Positions 4,455-8,993 of a DNA stretch of 8,993 nt are shown piece by piece. The DNA comes from CAZXTR01 sp964643615. GTDB lineage: Bacteria > Pseudomonadota > Alphaproteobacteria > CAAHEQ01 > UBA3637. The DNA is taken from positions 1 through 8,993 of the forward strand of contig CAZXTR010000034.1 of assembly GCA_964643615.1 (NCBI GenBank), in the 5' to 3' direction. Under the pieces are notes generated by a model. The model did no database searches and was not told where the DNA came from. It saw nothing but the letters and a program-made list of their open reading frames with translations. The translations under genes and the position numbers were made by a program. Numbering within the stretch: position 1 is the first letter of the stretch; the number at the start of each line of letters is the position of its first letter.

Positions 4455-6905
4455 TTATATAGGAAAAGAAGTTCTTTTTTCTGTATCCAAAATTGGCAAA
4501 ATTGTTTTTTCTTCTTCCACAATGGGAGATAATTTTTTTGTCAAAGCGTATGAGAGGACTTCTTCAATTTGTGAAACGGTGATTATTTTTAATCCGTCTT
4601 TTACATTTTTAGGAATTTCAGTTAAGTCTTTTTCGTTTTCTGCAGGAATAAGAACAGTTTTAAGACCCCCACGTAAAGCGGCCAACAATTTTTCTTTTAA
4701 TCCTCCGATAGGCAATACTTTTCCACGCAGAGTTATTTCACCTGTCATAGCAATGTCTTTATGTATGGGAATTCCAGTTAGTGCAGAAACAAGAGAAGTA
4801 CACATCGCTATGCCAGCCGAAGGTCCATCCTTTGGTGTTGCACCTTCTGGGACGTGAACATGAATGTCGCTTTTTTCAAAAACAGAGGAGGGGATTCCAA
4901 TATTGACATGACGTGATCGAATATAAGAACGCGCAGCTTCGATCGATTCTTTCATAACGTCACCTAATTGTCCCGTTAAAATGATATTTCCTTTACCAGG
5001 CATAGTAACAGCTTCAATAGAAAGAATTTCTCCGCCTACTTCTGTCCAGGCAAGACCTGTTGTTATGCCAATCTGGTCTTTTTTCTCGGCAACCCCAAAG
5101 CTATAACGAGGAATCCCCGCGAATTGTTCCAGATTATCAGGAGTAATGTCTATTTTTTCTCGCTGGTCCACCATAATTTCTTTGACCGCTTTTCTGGCTA
5201 GGTTCGCAATTTCTCGTTCCAGGTTGCGAACTCCAGATTCGCGCGTATACAGCCGAATTAGGCTACGAATAGCTTGTTCCGAAACCGAAAATTCATTTGC
5301 AGATAACGACGTTTCTTTCATTTGTTTGGGTAAAAGGTATTTTAGGGCAATTTGAACTTTCTCGTCTTCGGTATACCCTTCTAATTTAATGACTTCCATT
5401 CTGTCCAACAATGGGCGTGACATTTTAAGTGTATTAGCGGTTGTTACGAACATGATTTTTGACAAATCGTAATCAATTTCAAGATAATGATCGTTAAAGG
5501 TTTTGTTTTGTTCAGGATCTAATACTTCTAATAGTGCTGAAGAAGGATCTCCTCGCCAATCTGCGCCTACTTTGTCAATTTCGTCAAGCAAAAAGAGGGT
5601 GTTTAGTGTTTTTGATTTTTTCATGCTTTGAATAATTTTTCCTGGCATCGCCCCGATATATGTCCGACGATGTCCTCGAATTTCTGCTTCGTCTCTCATC
5701 CCGCCCAAAGATGCCCGAACAAAATGGCGATTTGTTGCTTTTGCAATAGATTGTCCTAAAGATGTCTTTCCAACTCCAGGAGGGCCAACAAGACATAAAA
5801 TGGGTGCTTTGTTTTCGTGAGATTTTTTCTGTACTGCTAAAAACTCGATGATTCGTTCTTTGACTTTCTCTAATCCAAAATGATCCGCGTCTAATATTTC
5901 TTTTGCTTTGATTAAATCAATTTCTTCTTTTTGTTCTTTAGTATTCCAAGGCAAAGCCAATATCCAATCTAAATAGGTACGTACGATACTTGCTTCTGCG
6001 GACATAGGTCCAAGCATGCGTAATTTTTTTAATTCACTTGTTGCCCGTTCTTTTGCTTCTTTTGGTAAATGAGCCTTTTTAATTTTTTCTTGTAAATTGG
6101 CAATGTCGCAACCTTCTTCTCCGTCACCTAATTCTTTTTGAATGGCTTTCATTTGTTCGTTTAAATAGTATTCCTTTTGGCTTTTTTCCATTTGACGTTT
6201 AATTCTGTGGCGAATTTTTTTCTCAACTTGCAATGCCCCAATTTCACTTTCCATAAAAGTAAAAATCATTTCAAGTCGTTTAGATAAATTTGTGCATTCC
6301 AGTAAATTTTGCTTTTCCGATAACTTTAAAGAGATGTGTGAAGCAATGACATCGGCCAAGTCAGCGGAGTTTGTAATTTGAGAAACAGAAACTAAAACTT
6401 CGGGAGGCAAGTGTTTGTTTAATTGAACGTATTGTTCAAATTGATTCATAACAGAGCGTGTTAATGCCAGCAATTCTTTGTTGACGTCTTCTTTATCTTC
6501 ATAAGGTGTTAATTTGACGCAGAAAAAAGGCTCTTCTTGTGTGATTGATTTTATTTGAGCGCGCCGTCCACCTTCGACAAGTATTTTAATCGTGCCATCA
6601 GGAAGTCGTAACAATTGCAACACAGTAGCCAAAGTCCCTACTTCATTTAAATCTTGAATATTCGGATTGTCAATAGTTGGATCTTTTTGGGACACTAAAA
6701 AAAGTTGTTTATTTTCTGATAAAATATGGTCAAGCGCACGGATGGATTTTTCTCTACCTACAAACAAAGGAACAATCATGTGTGGGAAAACGACGATGTC
6801 GCGTAAAGGAAGTAAAGAAAAGATTTCTTCCGAATCAAAGGAATTGTTTGCTTCGTTGTCTTTGATAATAGGCGTTGCCACATTATTATTTTCATTTATA
6901 TCCAT
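4455..6905 (-). CDS. lon: ATP-dependent protease Lon
   Basis: Lon is a cytoplasmic AAA+ serine protease that unfolds and degrades misfolded and some regulatory proteins. The product is 816 residues from the chosen start (E. coli Lon has 784). The LonN substrate-binding domain begins near LLPLRDIVVFPHMIVPLFVG. The ATPase domain has Walker A GPPGVGKT (374-381) and Walker B LFLLDEID (437-444). The protease domain has the catalytic serine in KDGPSAG (Ser696) and the catalytic lysine in GGLKEK (Lys739), separated by 43 residues as in E. coli. About 30 residues beyond the protease domain are variable and acidic/basic. The frame is open 18 codons further upstream, but that would overlap clpX, and a good AAAGGA site (6917-6912) sits 6 bases before the ATG at 6905. 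Only 13 bases separate it from the clpX stop, so it is co-transcribed with clpX and probably shares its heat-shock control. Confidence 0.98.
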   Translation of the reverse strand: MDINENNNVATPIIKDNEANNSFDSEEIFSLLPLRDIVVFPHMIVPLFVGREKSIRALDHILSENKQLFLVSQKDPTIDNPNIQDLNEVGTLATVLQLLRLPDGTIKILVEGGRRAQIKSITQEEPFFCVKLTPYEDKEDVNKELLALTRSVMNQFEQYVQLNKHLPPEVLVSVSQITNSADLADVIASHISLKLSEKQNLLECTNLSKRLEMIFTFMESEIGALQVEKKIRHRIKRQMEKSQKEYYLNEQMKAIQKELGDGEEGCDIANLQEKIKKAHLPKEAKERATSELKKLRMLGPMSAEASIVRTYLDWILALPWNTKEQKEEIDLIKAKEILDADHFGLEKVKERIIEFLAVQKKSHENKAPILCLVGPPGVGKTSLGQSIAKATNRHFVRASLGGMRDEAEIRGHRRTYIGAMPGKIIQSMKKSKTLNTLFLLDEIDKVGADWRGDPSSALLEVLDPEQNKTFNDHYLEIDYDLSKIMFVTTANTLKMSRPLLDRMEVIKLEGYTEDEKVQIALKYLLPKQMKETSLSANEFSVSEQAIRSLIRLYTRESGVRNLEREIANLARKAVKEIMVDQREKIDITPDNLEQFAGIPRYSFGVAEKKDQIGITTGLAWTEVGGEILSIEAVTMPGKGNIILTGQLGDVMKESIEAARSYIRSRHVNIGIPSSVFEKSDIHVHVPEGATPKDGPSAGIAMCTSLVSALTGIPIHKDIAMTGEITLRGKVLPIGGLKEKLLAALRGGLKTVLIPAENEKDLTEIPKNVKDGLKIITVSQIEEVLSYALTKKLSPIVEEEKTILPILDTEKRTSFPI

Positions 6906-6911
6906 TGTTTT

Positions 6912-6917
6912 TCCTTT
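6912..6917 (-). promoter_or_regulatory. Ribosome-binding site fixing the lon start
   Basis: AAAGGA on the minus strand lies between the clpX stop codon (6921-6919) and the ATG at 6905, with a 6-base spacer. The two earlier in-frame ATGs lie within clpX and lack a comparable site. Confidence 0.8.
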
Positions 6918-6918
6918 G

Positions 6919-8220
6919 TTAACTGGCATTTTCTGTGGAGTTTTCGTCACTATAGACAAGCAATGGTTTTACTTCACCCTTAACAACTTGTTCATTAATA
7001 ATCACTTCTGTCAAATCCTTTAAAGTAGGCAAGTCGAACATCAAGTCTAACAATAAGTTTTCTAAAATAGAGCGCAATCCTCGAGCCCCTATTTTTTTGG
7101 TAATTGCCTTTTGTGCAATGGTCAAGCAAGCACCATTAGTGATTGTAAGTTTGCAATCTTCCATTTTGAATAAACTTTGATATTGTTTAATTAATGCATT
7201 TTTAGGCTTTGTTAAAATTTCTACCAATGCTGTTTCATCCAAATTATCTAATGTTGCGATGATGGGAAGACGTCCTACAAATTCTGGGATAAGACCAAAT
7301 TTTAATAAATCTTCTGATTCTAATTTTGCTAATAACTCACCTATCTCTTTTTTGTGAGGCTCATTGACAACGGCCCCAAATCCGATAGAAGATTTTTGCG
7401 TTCGTCGTTCGATTAATTTTTCCAATCCATCAAAAGCACCACCACAAATAAATAGGATGTTTGATGTATCTACTTGGATAAATTCTTGTTGAGGATGTTT
7501 TCTTCCTCCCTGTGGAGGAACGGAGGCAATTGTCCCCTCCATCATTTTTAGTAAGGCTTGTTGTACACCTTCTCCAGAAACATCCCGCGTAATTGAAGGA
7601 CCATCATTTTTTCTGGATATTTTATCAATTTCATCAATGTAGACAATTCCTTTTTGTGCCTTTTCTACATTGTAATCAGCGGCTTGTAATAATTTTAAAA
7701 TAATGTTTTCGACGTCTTCCCCAACATAACCTGCTTCAGTTAAAGTTGTCGCGTCTGCAATGGCAAAAGGAACGTTCAATATTTTGGCCAATGTTCTAGC
7801 TAAATAAGTTTTTCCGCATCCCGTTGCTCCAACCAACAAAATATTCGATTTGTTGATTTCAATGTCATCTTTTTTGCTGGAAAAAAGGCGTTTATAATGG
7901 TTATATACGGCTACAGATAGCACTTTTTTTGCACGTTCTTGCCCAATTATATAATCGTCCAAAAATTTTTTGATTTTTTGGGGTTTTTGCAATTCAAATG
8001 GTTCTTGGTTCCCTTCGATTGTTGCATTTTTTTCTTCTTCTTTGATGATATCGGCGCACAACGTGACACACTCATCACAAATGAATACGGTTTGTTCTTT
8101 CCCGTCGCTGAAAGATAAAGTTTTTCCACCGATTAATTTGCGTACTTCATTTTGTGTTTTATTGCAAAATGAACAAGTTAAAGCACTTTTTCCTGTGTTA
8201 TTATCTTTCTTGTCAGTCAT
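6919..8220 (-). CDS. clpX: ATP-dependent Clp protease ATP-binding subunit ClpX
   Basis: ClpX is the hexameric AAA+ unfoldase that recognises tagged or native substrates and threads them into ClpP. The protein has 433 residues (E. coli 424). The N-terminal zinc domain has cysteines 16, 19, 48 and 51 (CSFC, CDEC). Walker A is GATGCGKT (131-138), the pore loop GYVG is at 164-167, Walker B IVYIDEIDK at 192-200, the RKH loop at 240-242, the IGF tripeptide that docks on ClpP at 279-281, and sensor 2 GARGLR at 378-383; all key motifs are intact. Between the two cysteine pairs there are about 10 more residues than in E. coli (around KTLSFSDGKEQ). The start chosen (MTDKKDNN) follows AAGGG with 6 bases; nine earlier in-frame codons are open but lack a comparable site. 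It lies 83 bases after clpP and just before lon, with its own heat-shock-like promoter at 8255-8283. Confidence 0.98.
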   Translation of the reverse strand: MTDKKDNNTGKSALTCSFCNKTQNEVRKLIGGKTLSFSDGKEQTVFICDECVTLCADIIKEEEKNATIEGNQEPFELQKPQKIKKFLDDYIIGQERAKKVLSVAVYNHYKRLFSSKKDDIEINKSNILLVGATGCGKTYLARTLAKILNVPFAIADATTLTEAGYVGEDVENIILKLLQAADYNVEKAQKGIVYIDEIDKISRKNDGPSITRDVSGEGVQQALLKMMEGTIASVPPQGGRKHPQQEFIQVDTSNILFICGGAFDGLEKLIERRTQKSSIGFGAVVNEPHKKEIGELLAKLESEDLLKFGLIPEFVGRLPIIATLDNLDETALVEILTKPKNALIKQYQSLFKMEDCKLTITNGACLTIAQKAITKKIGARGLRSILENLLLDLMFDLPTLKDLTEVIINEQVVKGEVKPLLVYSDENSTENAS

Positions 8221-8254
8221 TGTAATCCCTTCTATTAACACACTCATATATAAG

Positions 8255-8283
8255 AATATAGGGGAAAAGCCAAACTTTTCAAG
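8255..8283 (-). promoter_or_regulatory. Candidate heat-shock (sigma-32/RpoH) promoter for clpX-lon
   Basis: The minus strand reads CTTGAA (8283-8278), 13 bases, then CCCCTATATT (8264-8255). This closely follows the RpoH pattern CTTGAA...CCCCATnT. The same stretch also fits a housekeeping promoter (TTGAAA, 16 bases, TATATT). Transcription would start near 8248, about 28 bases before the clpX ATG. A 6-base hairpin (GAAAAG-TTTGG-CTTTTC) lies within the spacer region and is probably incidental. Confidence 0.6.
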
Positions 8284-8303
8284 CCCTTTTATAAAATATA
8301 TGC

Positions 8304-8924
8304 TTAAGCCGTTCTTTTTGTGATGATTTCATCAATCAATCCAAAATTTTTGGCATCTTCTGGAGTCATGAAATTATCGCGTTCCATTGCTTTTTCCACA
8401 ACATCCAAAGGTTTGCCTGTTTGTTGAACGTAAATTTGGTTCAATCTAGATTTTAAATCCAAAATTTCACGAGCATGAATTTCTATATCTGTTGCTTGGC
8501 CTTGGAACCCTCCCGATGGTTGGTGTATCATGATGCGTGAATTGGGGAGGGCATAACGTTTACCTTTTTCTCCACAGCAAAGTAAAAGAGAACCCATAGA
8601 TGCAGCTTGCCCTAAAACAATTGTCGAAACAGGACATTTGATGTAATTCATTGTATCCATAATCGCCAACCCAGAAGTAACGATGCCTCCTGGAGAATTA
8701 ATGTAAAAAGAAATTTCTTTTTGAGGATCTTCTGATTCAAGAAATAAAAGTTGAGCACAAATCAAACTAGACACATCATCTTGAACTGTTCCTGTTAAAA
8801 AAATGATTCTTTCTTTTAATAGACGAGAGTAGATATCATACGAGCGTTCGCCTCTTCCAGTTTGCTCGATAACAGTTGGAACAAGATAGTTCATCTGAGG
8901 CGAAATAAAATCTGTGCAATCCAT
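8304..8924 (-). CDS. clpP: ATP-dependent Clp protease proteolytic subunit ClpP
   Basis: ClpP is the serine peptidase that forms a double heptameric chamber and degrades proteins fed in by ClpX or ClpA. The 206-residue length is normal. The catalytic triad is visible: Ser109 in GQAASMGS, His134 in RIMIHQP and Asp183 in ERDNFM. The oxyanion region INSPGG (75-80) is intact, and YDIYSRLLKERIIFLTG (29-45) is the conserved N-terminal handle. The start is supported by a full-strength AAAGGAGG site 6 bases upstream of the ATG at 8924; MNYLVP at residue 11 is a possible alternative near the mature N-terminus. The gene follows the probable tig gene by 12 bases and precedes clpX, so ClpP may be made from a tig-clpP message as well as with clpX. 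Confidence 0.98.
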   Translation of the reverse strand: MDCTDFISPQMNYLVPTVIEQTGRGERSYDIYSRLLKERIIFLTGTVQDDVSSLICAQLLFLESEDPQKEISFYINSPGGIVTSGLAIMDTMNYIKCPVSTIVLGQAASMGSLLLCCGEKGKRYALPNSRIMIHQPSGGFQGQATDIEIHAREILDLKSRLNQIYVQQTGKPLDVVEKAMERDNFMTPEDAKNFGLIDEIITKRTA

Positions 8925-8936
8925 AGTGTTCCTCCT

Positions 8937-8993
8937 TTATTTTGTTTTCTTTGATATTTTCTCTTTTTTATCGGGGTCGTAGGCATATAATTC
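8937..8993 (-). CDS. tig: C-terminal end of a probable trigger factor (partial)
   Basis: Reading in from the right edge, the minus strand codes ELYAYDPDKKEKISKKTK and then a TAA at 8939-8937. The lysine-rich tail is plausible for the C-terminus of trigger factor, the ribosome-bound chaperone and prolyl isomerase, and tig directly before clpP is a very common bacterial order. Only 18 residues are visible, so the name rests mainly on context. The stop codon abuts the clpP ribosome-binding site, indicating tight coupling. Confidence 0.55.
   Translation of the reverse strand, partial: ELYAYDPDKKEKISKKTK

Noticed and set aside
4369..4857. Plus-strand open frame of 162 codons
   Set aside because: It lies mostly antisense to the 3' part of lon, whose catalytic region is clearly coding on the minus strand; the plus-strand protein has no recognisable content.
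7970..8323. Plus-strand open frame of 117 codons across the clpX start
   Set aside because: Shadow of the clpX N-terminus and the clpP-clpX gap; no ribosome-binding site or family features.

Overview
The window is AT-rich (by eye roughly a third G+C) bacterial DNA, and every intact gene in it lies on the minus strand. Read in the direction of transcription, it opens with the proteostasis cluster tig (last codons only), clpP, clpX, lon, hupB and tRNA-Val. This order is characteristic of Alphaproteobacteria. The low G+C, lysine/asparagine-rich proteins and decayed genes suggest a host-associated or reduced-genome alphaproteobacterium, perhaps of the Holosporales/Rickettsiales type; that placement is inference.

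Layout in transcription order, from the right edge. The last 18 codons of a probable trigger factor (8937-8993) end 12 bases before clpP (8304-8924). A gap of 83 bases follows, holding what looks like a heat-shock (sigma-32 type) promoter for clpX. Then come clpX (6919-8220) and lon (4455-6905), which are almost contiguous, a noncoding gap of about 275 bases with a promoter, and hupB (3904-4179, GTG start). The hupB terminator is interleaved with the promoter of tRNA-Val(UAC) (3758-3834), and that tRNA has its own strong terminator hairpin. Between 3108 and 3757 is a gene desert whose plus strand carries a broken, unidentified coding remnant, the only trace of plus-strand coding here. Next are hisS (1746-3107) and, 20 bases on, a gene for a predicted outer-membrane beta-barrel protein (946-1725), followed by tRNA-Thr(GGU) (721-795). 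At the left edge are a small exported EF-hand-like protein gene interrupted by a one-base frameshift (108-394) and the start of a lipoprotein gene (1-89, running off the window).

Together, ClpP (peptidase), ClpX (unfoldase) and Lon (AAA+ protease) form the ATP-dependent protein quality-control module, with trigger factor handling nascent chains upstream and HU as the nucleoid protein downstream. I see no new defence or mobile system. The points most worth a second look are the tRNA-Val promoter nested in the hupB terminator, the heat-shock-like promoter before clpX, the single-base frameshift in the EF-hand-like gene, the plus-strand relic, the insertion in the ClpX zinc domain and the unusual type of HisRS.
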